Origin: Pseudomonas sp. 8O
GTDB lineage: Bacteria > Pseudomonadota > Gammaproteobacteria > Pseudomonadales > Pseudomonadaceae
Direction: 5' to 3'
DNA: 64,000 nucleotides
NCBI RefSeq assembly: GCF_902506495.1
Contig: NZ_LR733264.1
Location: 124,001-188,000, forward strand
Below are positions 36,916-47,186 of the stretch, piece after piece. Position numbers and translations under genes: made by a program. The notes below the pieces were generated by a model. That model saw nothing but the letters and a program-made list of their open reading frames with translations. It searched no databases and was not told where the DNA came from. Numbering within the stretch: the first letter of the stretch is position 1; the number at the start of each line of letters is the position of its first letter.

Positions 36916-36937
36916 AATGTACTAACTGGTTAATTCA
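36916..36937. promoter_or_regulatory. ACTAACTGGTT box upstream of aroQ
   Basis: TACTAACTGGTTAATTC (36920-36936) matches the boxes at quiC and in the tct/iclR region (consensus ACTAACYRGTTMRTTC). About 40 nt upstream of the aroQ ATG, a fitting place for a TetR-type operator. No IclR-like palindrome accompanies this copy. Confidence 0.55.
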
Positions 36938-36970
36938 GTCAATTCAGTGGTCGCTGAGTAAGCATGCAAG

Positions 36971-37005
36971 AAAAAGCCTGGCGCCCTCGGTCAGGGCGTC
37001 AGGCT
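36971..37005 (-). terminator. Terminator of the wsp operon
   Basis: On the minus strand AGCCTGACGCCCT pairs with AGGGCGCCAGGCT (one G-T) and ends in a run of five T residues, 78 nt after the wspR stop. Confidence 0.88.
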
Positions 37006-37082
37006 CAGTAAAATCAAGGGTTGTGGAAGATTTCGGCAAGGCCGAAGGGTGCTTGCAAAGTGGGCGATTATCGCCCGGTGCC

Positions 37083-38105
37083 TTAGCTGTTTTCGCCAGC
37101 CTGCGCCACCTGGTTGCGGCCGCTGTGCTTGGCCAGGTACAGGCCTTCATCGGCCTTGATCACCAGGCTTAACGGGTCATGCTCCGCTGAGGGCCGGATG
37201 GTGGCGATACCGATGCTCACACTGATCGGAGAGCCGGGCTTGGGCAGGTCGTGGGGAATGCCCAGTGCTTCGACAGCACGACGGATCTTTTCTGCCTGCA
37301 GGCGCGCGCCGCCGGCGGCGGTGCCTGGCATGATCACGGCAAATTCTTCGCCGCCGTAGCGTGCGGCCAGATCAGAGGCGCGTGTGCAACTGCCGCGCAG
37401 CGACTCACCGACGCGGCGCAACACTTCATCGCCGGCGACGTGGCCGTGCTGGTCGTTGTAGGCCTTGAAGTAGTCGACGTCGATCATCAGCAGCGACAGT
37501 TCGCTCTGATCACGCAAGGCGCGGCTCCATTCGATTTCCAGGTATTCGTCGAAGTAGCGGCGGTTGGCCAGGCCGGTGAGGCCGTCGGATTTGATCAGGC
37601 GCTGCAGCACCAGGTTGGTATCGAGCAATTGCTGCTGGCTTTCGCGCAGGGCGCGGTAAGCCTCGTCGCGCTGCAGCAGGGTCAGGTAGGAGCGCGAGTG
37701 GTAGCGGATGCGTGCGAGCAGCTCGATCACGTCCGGCAGCTTGACCAGGTAATCGTTGGCCCCGGCGGTGAAGGCGGCGCTCTTGACCTTGGGGTCTTCC
37801 TTGGTCGACAGCACGATGATCGGTACATCGCGCAAGCCGGGCGCCGCACGATACTGGGCGAGCAGTTCGAGTCCGTCGACACCAGGCATGATCAGGTCCT
37901 GCAGGATCACCGTCGGCTTGATCTGCTGGGCAACGCTCAGCGCCTGATGCGCGTCGGAGCAGAAGTGGAAGTCGATGTCGCTCTCTTCACTCAGCGCACG
38001 CCTTACGGCTTCGCCGATCATGGCCTGGTCGTCGACCAGCAGCACCATCATCGAGTAGTCGGGCAAGCCGTAATGATGATTGGAGTTCCCTTGAGGCCGT
38101 TGCAT
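37083..38105 (-). CDS. wspR: Response regulator diguanylate cyclase
   Basis: Output protein of the Wsp surface-sensing system; makes c-di-GMP when phosphorylated by WspE. 340 aa. Receiver domain about 20-140 with phospho-acceptor D70; GGDEF domain about 172-335 with active site GGEEF (251-255) and the allosteric inhibition site RASD (242-245). Very close to P. aeruginosa WspR. 62 nt after wspF. Confidence 0.96.
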   Translation of the reverse strand: MQRPQGNSNHHYGLPDYSMMVLLVDDQAMIGEAVRRALSEESDIDFHFCSDAHQALSVAQQIKPTVILQDLIMPGVDGLELLAQYRAAPGLRDVPIIVLSTKEDPKVKSAAFTAGANDYLVKLPDVIELLARIRYHSRSYLTLLQRDEAYRALRESQQQLLDTNLVLQRLIKSDGLTGLANRRYFDEYLEIEWSRALRDQSELSLLMIDVDYFKAYNDQHGHVAGDEVLRRVGESLRGSCTRASDLAARYGGEEFAVIMPGTAAGGARLQAEKIRRAVEALGIPHDLPKPGSPISVSIGIATIRPSAEHDPLSLVIKADEGLYLAKHSGRNQVAQAGENS

Positions 38106-38167
38106 AAGTGCGTCTCCGCCTTTGTCTTCGTAGGTTGCGCGGCTGCTTTGGCCGCGAGTTGGCGTTC

Positions 38168-39172
38168 TCAGCCCAGGCGCTCGAGCAGGCGCGCCGCAAT
38201 TTTGTGCAGAGGCAGCACTTCGGCTGCGGCGCCCAACGCCACAGCGGCCTTGGGCATGCCGTAGACGGCGCTGCTGGCCTGATCCTGGGCGATGGTATGG
38301 AAGCCGCGTTCGCGCATCAGTTTCAGGCCCCTGGCGCCATCGCGCCCCATCCCCGTCAGCAACACGCCAATTGCATCACCTCGCCAGTAGGTGGCCACGC
38401 TCTCGAAGAATACATCGATAGAGGGCCGGTAGACCTGATCGGTCGGCTCGCGTCGGTACACCAGGCGCCCCTCCGGCGCCAGGTACAGGTGATTGTTGGT
38501 GCCGGCCAGGAGCACGGTGGCCGGTTGCAGCACTTCGCCCTCTCGGGCCAGGCGCACCGGCATGTGCGATTCGCTGCCGAGCCACTGGGCCATGCCGGCC
38601 GCGAAAACTTCGTCGACATGCTGCACCAGCACGATGCTGGCGGGAAAATCCGGTGGTATCTGCCGCAGCAGCTCCACCAGCGAAGCCGGGCCGCCGGCCG
38701 ATGCGCCGATGGCCACCAGGCGTTTGCCGCGGTTCTCAGTGCTGCGCACGGGTGTCGGTTTGACCGAGCGTGAGGTCTTGTGGCCGATCATCCAGGCGAT
38801 GTTGTGGATCTTGCGTCTTACCGTCGCGGCATCGAGCACTTGTTGCGGGCCGAGCGACGGCGCGGCGACCACATCCAGCGCACCGGCACCCATGGCATCG
38901 AATACCCGCGACATGTTGCGTTCGACGTCCGAGGTGACGATGAGGATGGCGCAGGGCGTGTCGTGCATGATCCGCCGGGTCGCTTCCACGCCGTCCATAC
39001 CGGGCATGAGCATGTCCATCAGCAGCAGGTCGGGCAGGTCGTCGCGGCAGCGGCTGACTGCCTCTTCGCCGTTGCTGGCAACCCAGATCAACTGGTATTC
39101 GGGCTCTGCCGCCAGGGCGCGGCGCAGGGCTTCGACTGCCAGGGGCATATCGTTGGCAATGGCGATCCTCAT
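38168..39172 (-). CDS. wspF: CheB-like methylesterase of the Wsp system
   Basis: Removes methyl groups from WspA and so resets the pathway; loss is known to cause wrinkly colonies. 334 aa: receiver domain (about 1-120, Asp in [13 protein letters not shown]) and CheB catalytic domain (about 145-334) with the Ser motif GASAGGP, the His in VQHVD and the Asp in [13 protein letters not shown] overlaps the wspE stop by 4 nt. Confidence 0.95.
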   Translation of the reverse strand: MRIAIANDMPLAVEALRRALAAEPEYQLIWVASNGEEAVSRCRDDLPDLLLMDMLMPGMDGVEATRRIMHDTPCAILIVTSDVERNMSRVFDAMGAGALDVVAAPSLGPQQVLDAATVRRKIHNIAWMIGHKTSRSVKPTPVRSTENRGKRLVAIGASAGGPASLVELLRQIPPDFPASIVLVQHVDEVFAAGMAQWLGSESHMPVRLAREGEVLQPATVLLAGTNNHLYLAPEGRLVYRREPTDQVYRPSIDVFFESVATYWRGDAIGVLLTGMGRDGARGLKLMRERGFHTIAQDQASSAVYGMPKAAVALGAAAEVLPLHKIAARLLERLG

Positions 39173-41433
39173 TCGCGGGCCTCACCGATCAGGGTTTGTA
39201 CGGCATCCAGCAGCGCTTCGTCATGGAAGCTGGCCTTGGCCAGGTAATAATCGGCGCCGGCCTCCAGGCCGCGACGACGATCCTCTTCGCGGTCCTTGTA
39301 CGACACCACCATTACTGGCAGAGAGCGTAGGCGAGGGTCCTGGCGCACGTGCGTGACCAGCTCGATGCCGTCCATGCGCGGCATGTCGATATCGGTGATC
39401 AGCAGATCGAAGGTCTCGGCGCGCAGGGCGTTCCAGCCGTCCATGCCATCCACGGCGACCGACACCTGATAGCCACGACTGAGCAGCAGCTTGCGCTCCA
39501 GTTCGCGCACGGTAAGTGAGTCATCCACCACCAGCACACGCTTGCTGACAGCCTGGCGCGCATGGCTGGCATGGTCGACGCGCTCCAGATGACCGGTGCC
39601 GAGCAATTTGCCCACCGAGTTGAGCAGGTCGTCGACGTCGAGGATCAGCACCGGCGTACCGTCGTGCAGCAGGGCGCCGGCGGCGACGTCGCGCACCTTG
39701 CCCAGGCGCCCATCGAGCGGCATCAGCACCAGGGTGAACTCGCCGAGGAAGGCTTCGACCGCCAGGCCGTGGTATTGCTCGCGGTCGCGAATCAGCACGA
39801 TGGGAATGCTGTCATCGTCACCCTGTTTCTCGTTGCATTGCAGCAGCTGTGCGGCGGAGATCAGGCCGACATGCTCGTCCTCCAACCAGAAGTGCTGGCG
39901 TCCCTCGAGCTGGACGATGGCGCTGCGCGGCAGGCGCAGCATGCGTTCGATCTGCGCCAGCGGGAAGGCATAGGCCTCGCCGCCGATGGTCACCACCAGC
40001 GCGCGCACCACCGAGAGGGTCAGCGGTAGTTCGAGGTGGAACAGGCAGCCCTGATCAGGGTTCTGCAGCAGGCGCACATTGCCGCGCATGCGGCGAATCT
40101 CGTGTTGCACCACGTCGAGGCCGACACCGCGACCGGAAACCTCGGTGACCTGCTGGCTCATGCTGAAACCAGGCAGGAAGAGGAAGGCCAGCAGCTCTTC
40201 CTCGGTCATCTGCTCGACCTGCTCGGCAGTGGCGAAACGACGCTTGATCACCGCCTCGGCGACGCGCTCGAGGTCGATGCCGGCACCGTCGTCACTGACT
40301 TCCAGCACCAGCATGCCGGCATGATGACGGGCGCGCAGTTGCACCACGCCTTCTTCCGGCTTGCCCTTGCGGGCGCGCAGCGCCGGTGGCTCGATGCCGT
40401 GGTCGACGGCGTTGCGCAGCAGGTGCGTCAGGGGGGCTTCCAGGCGCTCCAGCACGTCGCGGTCGACCTGAGTGTTGTCGCCCTCGATCTCCAGACGCAC
40501 CTGTTTGCCCAGCGAGCGACCCAGGTCACGCAGCATGCGCGTGTGCCCGGTCAGCACATCGGCGAACGGGCGCATGCGCGAGGCAAGTGCCAGGTCGTAA
40601 AGCTGTTGCGTGCGTTGCCCGCCGTACCAGACGAAGTCGTCGAACAGTTCCTGGTGGGCCTGCAGCTGTTGTTGGCATTCGATCAGCAGGTTGCGGCTCT
40701 CGGCGAACAGCGCCTGGGCGGAGGCGTCCAGGTCGGTCCCCAGTAGATGCTCGCGCAACGTCTCCAGGGTGCGCCGTGCCGACTCCTGCTGGCGCTTGAG
40801 GCGATGCAGCGAATCGTTCAGCGGCTTGGTGCGCTGGAACTCCACCAGCGATTTGCCGGACAGGTCGATCAGGTGGTCGAAGCGTTCGGCCGACACCCGC
40901 AATACGCGACTGATGCGTTCGTCGGCCTGCGGCTCGGCTGGCTGCGGGCTGGGCGCAATGGGCGTTTCGTGCGGGCTGGCCGGGGTGGCTTCGGCGGCAA
41001 ACGGGGTGCTGTCACCAGGCTGCACGCGCAGTGTCGGCACGGCATTGCCAAGCAGCACCTGCAGGCGTGTGGTGACGGTTTCCACCCGCGCGTCCAGCTC
41101 GGCGTCCTGCTGTGCCTGGCCGATGCGCAGGAGCAGGTCGGAACCTTGCAGCAGGGCGTCGATATGATCGGGCAGCAGGCGCAGCAGGCCTTCCTGGGCG
41201 GCGACCAGCAAGTCCTCCATTGCGTGGGCGACCTGCACGCCATGGTCCAGGCCGACGATGCGTGCCGCGCCCTTGAGCGAGTGCGCGGCGCGCATGCAGG
41301 CTTCCAGCTGGCCGGCGTTGGTCGGGTCCCGTTCGAGAATCAGCAGGCCGGTGTCGAGCACCTGCTTCTGCGCCTCGGCTTCCAGCCGGAACAGGTCGAG
41401 CAGCGATGCGTCCCTCATCTGGTCCGGTGTCAC
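39169..41433 (-). CDS. wspE: Hybrid CheA-type histidine kinase of the Wsp system
   Basis: Phosphorylates WspR and WspF on signals from WspA. 754 aa: HPt domain at the N-terminus (phospho-His in AAHSLKGAAR), dimerisation and ATPase domains (HLLRNAVDHGIE, EVSDDGAGID, GRGVGLDVV), a CheW-like domain and a C-terminal receiver (DLLITDIDMPRMDG). The GTG at 41433 has GGGAG 7 nt upstream and a 4-nt GTGA overlap with wspD, and known WspE begins at this residue; the longer frame is rejected. Confidence 0.93.
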   Translation of the reverse strand: MTPDQMRDASLLDLFRLEAEAQKQVLDTGLLILERDPTNAGQLEACMRAAHSLKGAARIVGLDHGVQVAHAMEDLLVAAQEGLLRLLPDHIDALLQGSDLLLRIGQAQQDAELDARVETVTTRLQVLLGNAVPTLRVQPGDSTPFAAEATPASPHETPIAPSPQPAEPQADERISRVLRVSAERFDHLIDLSGKSLVEFQRTKPLNDSLHRLKRQQESARRTLETLREHLLGTDLDASAQALFAESRNLLIECQQQLQAHQELFDDFVWYGGQRTQQLYDLALASRMRPFADVLTGHTRMLRDLGRSLGKQVRLEIEGDNTQVDRDVLERLEAPLTHLLRNAVDHGIEPPALRARKGKPEEGVVQLRARHHAGMLVLEVSDDGAGIDLERVAEAVIKRRFATAEQVEQMTEEELLAFLFLPGFSMSQQVTEVSGRGVGLDVVQHEIRRMRGNVRLLQNPDQGCLFHLELPLTLSVVRALVVTIGGEAYAFPLAQIERMLRLPRSAIVQLEGRQHFWLEDEHVGLISAAQLLQCNEKQGDDDSIPIVLIRDREQYHGLAVEAFLGEFTLVLMPLDGRLGKVRDVAAGALLHDGTPVLILDVDDLLNSVGKLLGTGHLERVDHASHARQAVSKRVLVVDDSLTVRELERKLLLSRGYQVSVAVDGMDGWNALRAETFDLLITDIDMPRMDGIELVTHVRQDPRLRSLPVMVVSYKDREEDRRRGLEAGADYYLAKASFHDEALLDAVQTLIGEARE

Positions 41434-42113
41434 GCGAGGCTCCCGATCATGGTTTGCAGCAACTGTTCGTCGTCGAGCAGGGTAATGCTCTGTTCCTGCC
41501 ATTGCAGGACGCCCGCAGTGAAACGGCTGATGGCGCGCTTGTCGTCATGTTTGGCGCTGCTGATACGTGTGACAGGGATGCGCTGGATGCCGCTGACCTC
41601 ATCCACCGGCGTCACCAGCGGGCCGCTGTCGCTCTCCAGTATCAGCATGCGCGGAATCACCCGTCGCTCGCCACGGCGCGCATCCTGCTGCGTGTCGAGA
41701 TCGAGCAGTTCGGCCAGCGACAGGCAGGCGACCAGGGTGCCGCGTACGTTGGTCACGCCCAGCAGGCCACGGCTGTTACGGTGCGGCAGCACGTGGATCG
41801 GCGAGACCGGCATCACCTCGGCCAGGCAGCGCGTGGCGATGGCCAGCCATTGCTCGCCAAGGCGGAAGATCAGCAGTGAGCGCTGCGCGCCCTGAACTTC
41901 CTCGGTTCCGCTCTGGGCGTAGTCGTCATCGCCACGTTCCAGTGCACTGCCGTAGCGGTCGAGCAGGGCGATGGCCGCTTCGCCGTAAACTTCGCAGTTG
42001 CGGCAATGGATATGCCGCTCCAGCTGCGGGCAGCGCTTGTCGCCGAACACGCCAATGCGGTTCCAGCAGTCGTCTACGGCTGTTTGGCTGTGCAACAGAT
42101 CCTGATCAGTCAC
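41430..42113 (-). CDS. wspD: CheW-like coupling protein
   Basis: Scaffold linking WspA to WspE. 227 aa: an N-terminal part of about 75 residues with a cluster of three cysteines (CPQLERHIHCRNCEVYG), as in WspD, and a CheW domain (about 75-227: LLIFRLGEQWLAIATRCLAEV). Overlaps wspC by 8 nt and wspE by 4 nt. Confidence 0.92.
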   Translation of the reverse strand: MTDQDLLHSQTAVDDCWNRIGVFGDKRCPQLERHIHCRNCEVYGEAAIALLDRYGSALERGDDDYAQSGTEEVQGAQRSLLIFRLGEQWLAIATRCLAEVMPVSPIHVLPHRNSRGLLGVTNVRGTLVACLSLAELLDLDTQQDARRGERRVIPRMLILESDSGPLVTPVDEVSGIQRIPVTRISSAKHDDKRAISRFTAGVLQWQEQSITLLDDEQLLQTMIGSLA

Positions 42114-43353
42114 GTTCGCCTACCTCGGGGTTCTGCGCGCGTCGATACAGGCGTAGGGCGCCAGTCTGATCGCCTTGCGCTTCCAGGTGCGCGGCCAGAT
42201 GGGTGAGTGCCTCGCGGTGTTGCGGTTCGAGATAGATCGCCTTGCGGTAGTAGGCGCACGCCTGGTCGCCCTGACCTGCCGCGTCGCAGAGCAGACCCAG
42301 CCAGTAATAGGCTGCGGCGCTGGGGCCGTTTTGCTGCAAATGCTCTTCGCTGCGCTGGCGCGCCTCGTCGGTGCGGCCGGCGTTGGCCAGGTTGGCGACT
42401 TCGCTCCAGACATCCACTGCCTGTACGTTTGGTGCCGCTGTGTCCAGCGCTCTGCTCGCGGAGCGTGGCCTGCTTGGCTGGATGGCGCGCGTCGGTATGG
42501 CCACAGCTGGGCGCGAACGACTGGCGGGTGCCCGCGTCGGCACGCTTATGACCGGTTGGGCCGGGGCCATGCGAAAGGCAAAGGTCTGCTGGCGGCCCAG
42601 CGCCTGCAAACCGTTCTGGCTGGCCAGGCTGGCCTCGGCGGGGCCAATGAACAGTGTGCCGCCTTCCTGCAGCTGGCGCTTGAGCAGCTCCAGCACGCGC
42701 ACCTGGGTCGGGCGGTCGAAGTAGATCAGCAGGTTGCGGCAGAAGATGAAATCGTGGCTGGGCTCGCCGGCGAACAGGCTGGGGTCGAGCAGGTTGCCGG
42801 TGCGCAGCTTGACGCACTTGCGTACTCGCTCGTCGAGGAGAAAGCCACCGGAGTCCTGCTCATGGAAGAAGCGATCACGAAAGGCCAGGGCATCACCGCG
42901 GAACGAGTTGCGCCCGTAGAGGCCCTTGCGAGCCTGCTCCAGCACCTTGTCGCTGACGTCCAGTGCCTCGATCTGGAACTGTTCGGCGGCAAAACCGGCA
43001 TCGAGCAGGGTCATGGCGATGGAGTAGGGTTCTTCACCGCTGGAGCAGGGCAGGCTGATCAGGCGCAGCGGCCTGGCCCCATGCAATTGGGCGTGACGTT
43101 CCTGGGCCAGACTGGCCAGCGCGTTGAACGATTCCGGGTAGCGGAAGAACCAGGTTTCCGGCACCACTACGGCTTCCACCAGCGCCTGCTGCTCGCGTGG
43201 CGAGCCGCCGAGGGTGGTCCAGTAGCCTTCCAGGCTCTGCTGGCCGAGGGCGTTCATGCGCTGGCGTACGGCGCGTTCGATCACTGTGCGGCCGACCGAT
43301 TCGGCTTCCAGGCCGATGCGGTTTTTCAACAGGCGTTCGATATGCTCGATCAT
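42106..43353 (-). CDS. wspC: CheR-like methyltransferase with TPR region
   Basis: Methylates WspA using S-adenosylmethionine. 415 aa: CheR N-terminal and catalytic domains (about 1-265; WFFRYPESF, SLPCSSGEEPYSIAM, FIFCRNLLIYFD) followed by a C-terminal tetratricopeptide segment (about 320-405) expected in WspC. Four nt separate it from wspB. Confidence 0.94.
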   Translation of the reverse strand: MIEHIERLLKNRIGLEAESVGRTVIERAVRQRMNALGQQSLEGYWTTLGGSPREQQALVEAVVVPETWFFRYPESFNALASLAQERHAQLHGARPLRLISLPCSSGEEPYSIAMTLLDAGFAAEQFQIEALDVSDKVLEQARKGLYGRNSFRGDALAFRDRFFHEQDSGGFLLDERVRKCVKLRTGNLLDPSLFAGEPSHDFIFCRNLLIYFDRPTQVRVLELLKRQLQEGGTLFIGPAEASLASQNGLQALGRQQTFAFRMAPAQPVISVPTRAPASRSRPAVAIPTRAIQPSRPRSASRALDTAAPNVQAVDVWSEVANLANAGRTDEARQRSEEHLQQNGPSAAAYYWLGLLCDAAGQGDQACAYYRKAIYLEPQHREALTHLAAHLEAQGDQTGALRLYRRAQNPEVGERD

Positions 43354-43357
43354 GCCG

Positions 43358-43852
43358 TCAGCCCTGCTGCGTCGGTTGGAACAGCAAGGCGCGTACCTCG
43401 TCGTCGAGCAGCCCGGCGACCTCGATACGCTGGATCATGCCCCGGGCGTCGCGTTGCAGTGGCCCCAGGTAATCGGCCTGACCCGCTTCCAGGCCGCTGG
43501 CCTTGAACGCCTCGCTGGGCAGCCGCAGGGTGTCGGTGGCCTGCTCCAGGATCAGACCGAGCACCGGAGATTGCTCACCCAGCTGCATGTCGAAGCGCAC
43601 CAGCACCAGCCGCGTACTGCTGCGCGGCAGGGCGGGGCGACCCAGCACGCGGCGGCTGAGATCGATCACCGGGGTCACCCGGCCGCGATGCTCGAACAGC
43701 CCGGCAACCCACTGCGGTGCTTCGGGTACCTTTTTCAGGCGGCGCAGCGGCAGCACTTCGACCACCTGGCTGGCGGGCAGGGCGTAGCGATCGTCACCGA
43801 GCTGAAACTGCAGGTGCAGTTCCCCGGCTGATGCTTTGCTGGAAGCCGGCAT
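43358..43852 (-). CDS. wspB: CheW-like coupling protein
   Basis: 164 aa, essentially one CheW domain (LQFQLGDDRYALPASQVVEVLPL at the start, GLFEHRGRVTPVIDLSRRVLG in the middle). Second scaffold protein of the Wsp complex. Begins 2 nt after the wspA stop. Confidence 0.94.
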   Translation of the reverse strand: MPASSKASAGELHLQFQLGDDRYALPASQVVEVLPLRRLKKVPEAPQWVAGLFEHRGRVTPVIDLSRRVLGRPALPRSSTRLVLVRFDMQLGEQSPVLGLILEQATDTLRLPSEAFKASGLEAGQADYLGPLQRDARGMIQRIEVAGLLDDEVRALLFQPTQQG

Positions 43853-43854
43853 GT

Positions 43855-45492
43855 TCAGACCTTGAAGCGGCTGACGCCAACGCGCAGGTTGTTGGCCACC
43901 TGGTTGAGTTCATCGATGGCGGCGCCGGCCTGGCGCAGCGAATCGACGGTCTGGCTGCTGGCTTCGCCGAGCTGCACCAAGGCCTGGTTGATCTGTTCGG
44001 CGCCGGTGGACTGTGCCTGCATGCCTTCGTTGACCATCTGGATGCGTGGCGCCAGGGCCTGTACCTGCTGGATGATCTGGCTGAGCTGGTCGCCCATCTG
44101 TGCCATCTCGCCGATGCCGCGGCGCACTTCTTCGGAGAACTTGTCCATGCCCATCACCCCAGCCGATACGGCGGACTGGATCTCGCGCACCATTTGTTCG
44201 ATGTCATAGGTGGCGACGGCGGTCTGGTCGGCCAGACGACGCACTTCCACGGCGACCACGGCGAAGCCCTTGCCATATTCGCCGGCTTTTTCCGCCTCGA
44301 TGGCGGCGTTGAGTGAAAGCAGGTTGGTCTGGTCTGCCACCTTGACGATGGTGGTGACCACCTGGGTGATGTTGCCGGCCTTCTCGTTGAGGATCGACAG
44401 CTTGCCGTTGACTACGTCGGCAGCGCCCATTACCTGATGCATGATCTCTTCCATGCGGGCCAGGCCCAGCTGGCCGGTGCCGGCGAGAATCGAGGTCTGC
44501 TCGGCGTTATCCGATACCTCGCCCATGGTGCGGACCAGATCGCGCGAAGTGGCGGCGATCTCCCGTGAAGTTGCGCCGATCTCTGTAGTAGTGGCGGCTG
44601 TTTCGGTGGCCGTGGCCTGCTGCTGGCGCGAGGTGGCAGCAATCTCGGTGACCGAGGTGGTCATCTGCACAGCCGAACGCTGTGTGTTGCCGACCAGGTT
44701 CTTGAGCTCGCCGACCATGCTGTTGAAACCCAGCTCGATGGCGTTGAATTCGTCGCGCCGGTGCAGGTCGAGCTTCACTGACAGGTCGCCGCTTTCCAGG
44801 GATTTGAGGGTGGCGACGATGCGGTTCACCGGTTTGGTGATGGCGTTCATCAGCAGCCAGCCGCACACGGCGGAGACGAGGATGGCCAGGAGGATGGCAA
44901 TCAGCAAGCCTGCTTCCATGATGCGCACCGCACCACGAATTTCGTGCGCGGCGGCCTCGGCCTGGCTGCGATTCATCTCGATCAGCTCGCTCAGCAGGCT
45001 TTCGCCTTTGTCCCACTCGGGAAACACGCGTTCGGCACTGAACTGACGAGCCTGCTTGAGTTCGATGCTTGGCAAGCTGTCGAGCAGTTGCCCGTGGCGG
45101 TTCAGATACTGACGCTGCACCTGACGGAATTGCTCTGCCAGAGCAAGCTCCTGCTCGTCCGCCGTGGCGCTCTGGTAACGACCGAATTCCTCATCGAGCG
45201 CCTGCTCCAACGTGGCGAACTGGTCGCGGTAGGTGTCGAGCACGATGGTAACGTCTTCATCGACGGCACGTAGCAGCAGGCGGCGGGTGTCGAGCATGTG
45301 ACGGGACCAGAGCTCCTGCGCCTTGCTCGGATGATAGAGGCCCGGGATAGAGCCGTTGCGAATGCCATTGGCCTCTTTCTCGATCTGCACCAGGCGAAAA
45401 TAAGAGGCGCCAGCCAGCAGAACCAGAATGGCGATGATCAGCAGGAAGCTGACAATGATTCGATTACGTACGGTCAGGTTCATCATGTCCAT
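43855..45492 (-). CDS. wspA: Surface-sensing methyl-accepting receptor
   Basis: Membrane receptor of the Wsp system, 545 aa. TM1 about 12-31, periplasmic four-helix domain about 32-190, TM2 about 191-213, HAMP, then a signalling domain with [20 protein letters not shown]. The start is unclear: ATG at 45492, 45486 and 45483 are in frame within ten bases and none has a strong ribosome site. First gene of wspABCDEFR. Confidence 0.93.
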   Translation of the reverse strand: MDMMNLTVRNRIIVSFLLIIAILVLLAGASYFRLVQIEKEANGIRNGSIPGLYHPSKAQELWSRHMLDTRRLLLRAVDEDVTIVLDTYRDQFATLEQALDEEFGRYQSATADEQELALAEQFRQVQRQYLNRHGQLLDSLPSIELKQARQFSAERVFPEWDKGESLLSELIEMNRSQAEAAAHEIRGAVRIMEAGLLIAILLAILVSAVCGWLLMNAITKPVNRIVATLKSLESGDLSVKLDLHRRDEFNAIELGFNSMVGELKNLVGNTQRSAVQMTTSVTEIAATSRQQQATATETAATTTEIGATSREIAATSRDLVRTMGEVSDNAEQTSILAGTGQLGLARMEEIMHQVMGAADVVNGKLSILNEKAGNITQVVTTIVKVADQTNLLSLNAAIEAEKAGEYGKGFAVVAVEVRRLADQTAVATYDIEQMVREIQSAVSAGVMGMDKFSEEVRRGIGEMAQMGDQLSQIIQQVQALAPRIQMVNEGMQAQSTGAEQINQALVQLGEASSQTVDSLRQAGAAIDELNQVANNLRVGVSRFKV

Positions 45493-45595
45493 TGGGCCTG
45501 GCAGGTCAGTTTTGCTAATCGATTACAGCACACCGGCGTGTCGCCGTTTTGCCTGGGTGTAACGAATGTGTACCGGTTGCCTGGCGAAAGGCAAT

Positions 45596-45622
45596 AAAAA
45601 AGCCGGCTTGTGGCCGGCTTTT
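45596..45622 (-). terminator. Intrinsic terminator of ppa
   Basis: On the minus strand AAGCCGGC and GCCGGCTT form an 8-bp stem with a 5-nt loop, followed by a T-run, 17 nt after the ppa stop. Confidence 0.92.
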
Positions 45623-45638
45623 CGGAGGTGGTCAGGGC

Positions 45639-46166
45639 TTATTTTTGGTAAGCCGCGACTGCCTTGTTGATCAGGCCGCGGGCTTCTTCAGCGCCGCCCC
45701 AGCCTTCTACCTTGACCCACTTGCCCTTCTCCAGATCCTTGTAGTTCTCGAAGAAGTGCTTGATCTGCTCGATCAACAGCGCGGGCAGGTCGGTGTATTC
45801 CTGAACGTCCTTGTACAGAACGCTCAGCTTGTCGTGCGGAACGGCAACCAGCTTGGCGTCGCCGCCCGCTTCGTCGCTCATGTGCAGTACGCCGACCGGA
45901 CGGGCGCGGATCACCGAACCCGGAGCAACCGGATAAGGGGTCACGACCAGCACGTCGAGGGGGTCGCCGTCGTCAGCCAGGGTGTGCGGGATGAAACCGT
46001 AGTTGGCCGGGTAGAACATCGGGGTGGCCATGAAACGATCGACCATCAGGCAGTCGGTGTCGTGGTCGATTTCGTATTTGATCGGCGCGTGGTTGGCCGG
46101 GATTTCGATGGCAACGTAGATGTCGTTCGGCAGGTCTTTACCAGCCGGGATCTTGCTGTAGCTCAT
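45639..46166 (-). CDS. ppa: Inorganic pyrophosphatase
   Basis: Hydrolyses pyrophosphate to drive biosynthetic reactions in the cytoplasm. Family I, 175 aa, with the metal-binding signature DGDPLD (D66, D68, D71) and [15 protein letters not shown]. Own terminator; monocistronic. Confidence 0.97.
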   Translation of the reverse strand: MSYSKIPAGKDLPNDIYVAIEIPANHAPIKYEIDHDTDCLMVDRFMATPMFYPANYGFIPHTLADDGDPLDVLVVTPYPVAPGSVIRARPVGVLHMSDEAGGDAKLVAVPHDKLSVLYKDVQEYTDLPALLIEQIKHFFENYKDLEKGKWVKVEGWGGAEEARGLINKAVAAYQK

Positions 46167-46244
46167 GGGGGAAACTCCCAGGGAGGGCCAAAAAAGTGGG
46201 GCGCATTATAGGCGTATTCGCCAGGCGTTACTACGGTGGCCTAC

Positions 46245-47072
46245 TCAGCCATTGGTCGCGTTTTCGACCGCCCTGTAGTCGGGGTGTTCCGCCTGCAGAC
46301 GCTGCAATCGCGCCAGGCTGTCCTGGCGGTAGAACAATGCCAGTTGCCGGTAGACCTCGGGGAAGGCGTCAGCCAGCAGATCCGGTGCGCTGAAGAAATA
46401 TTCGCTGGTCACCGCGAAGAATTCCGCCGGGTCTTCGGCTGCGTACGGGTCGATGGCGGTTTCGGTGTCGGGGTTGGCGTCCAGCTCGGCGTTCAGTGCG
46501 TCATAGGCACTCTGCATGGCATTGGCCCAGTCCTGCACGCGCATGTCGCGGTGCAGCGGCGGCAGGCCATTGGCGCCGCCTTCGAGCATGTCCAGCTTGT
46601 GTGCCAATTCGTGGATCACCAGGTTGTAGCCTTCCCAACCGCCGCTGGCCTCGACGCCGGGCCAGGCGAGGATCACCGGGCCTTGCTGCCAGGCTTCGCC
46701 ACTGCGGGCGTCATCCCATTCATGTTCGATGCCACTGGCGTCGCGGTGGCGCTGTGGGCTGAGGAAGTCGTCCGGGTAAAGGACGATTTCGTGAAAACCC
46801 TGGTACCAGTCCAGATCACCCAGGTGTAGCAGTGGCAACTGTGCCTGAGCTGCCAGCAGCAGTTGCTCGACTGGCCCGAGTTCCAGGCTGGGCATGGCGG
46901 TCAGGTGCTTGTCATGCAGAAACAGTACGGCGCGCTCGCGCAGATGGTGCTCTTCGCGTTCGTCGAGGCCGTCGAGAATTGGCAGGCGCCTGCGTACTTC
47001 GGCCCAGTGGGCGGGGTCGACAGGGTTGTTTTCGAGGGTGCGCCGACGGCGCCAGGCCTTGAAGGACCACAT
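46245..47072 (-). CDS. mtfA: Zinc-dependent peptidase of the MtfA family
   Basis: 275 aa, close to the 265 aa of E. coli MtfA, a cytosolic zinc peptidase that binds the Mlc repressor in enterobacteria. Zinc site HELAH near residues 153-157, and a downstream glutamate in EFFAVTSEYFF. The frame stays open for another 286 codons upstream, but only the region from MWSFKAW matches the family; the rest is antisense to the next gene. The role in Pseudomonas, which uses other sugar regulation, is unclear. Confidence 0.85.
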   Translation of the reverse strand: MWSFKAWRRRRTLENNPVDPAHWAEVRRRLPILDGLDEREEHHLRERAVLFLHDKHLTAMPSLELGPVEQLLLAAQAQLPLLHLGDLDWYQGFHEIVLYPDDFLSPQRHRDASGIEHEWDDARSGEAWQQGPVILAWPGVEASGGWEGYNLVIHELAHKLDMLEGGANGLPPLHRDMRVQDWANAMQSAYDALNAELDANPDTETAIDPYAAEDPAEFFAVTSEYFFSAPDLLADAFPEVYRQLALFYRQDSLARLQRLQAEHPDYRAVENATNG

Positions 47073-47186
47073 GCATGCGGGCTCGTTGGGATGACCACGC
47101 CACCATAAGGGCGCCAAGGCCTGGCTACAAGTCGGCACAAAGGCTGCAATGCCACTGGCAGCTTCGCTGATGCAGGAGGACTGAGC

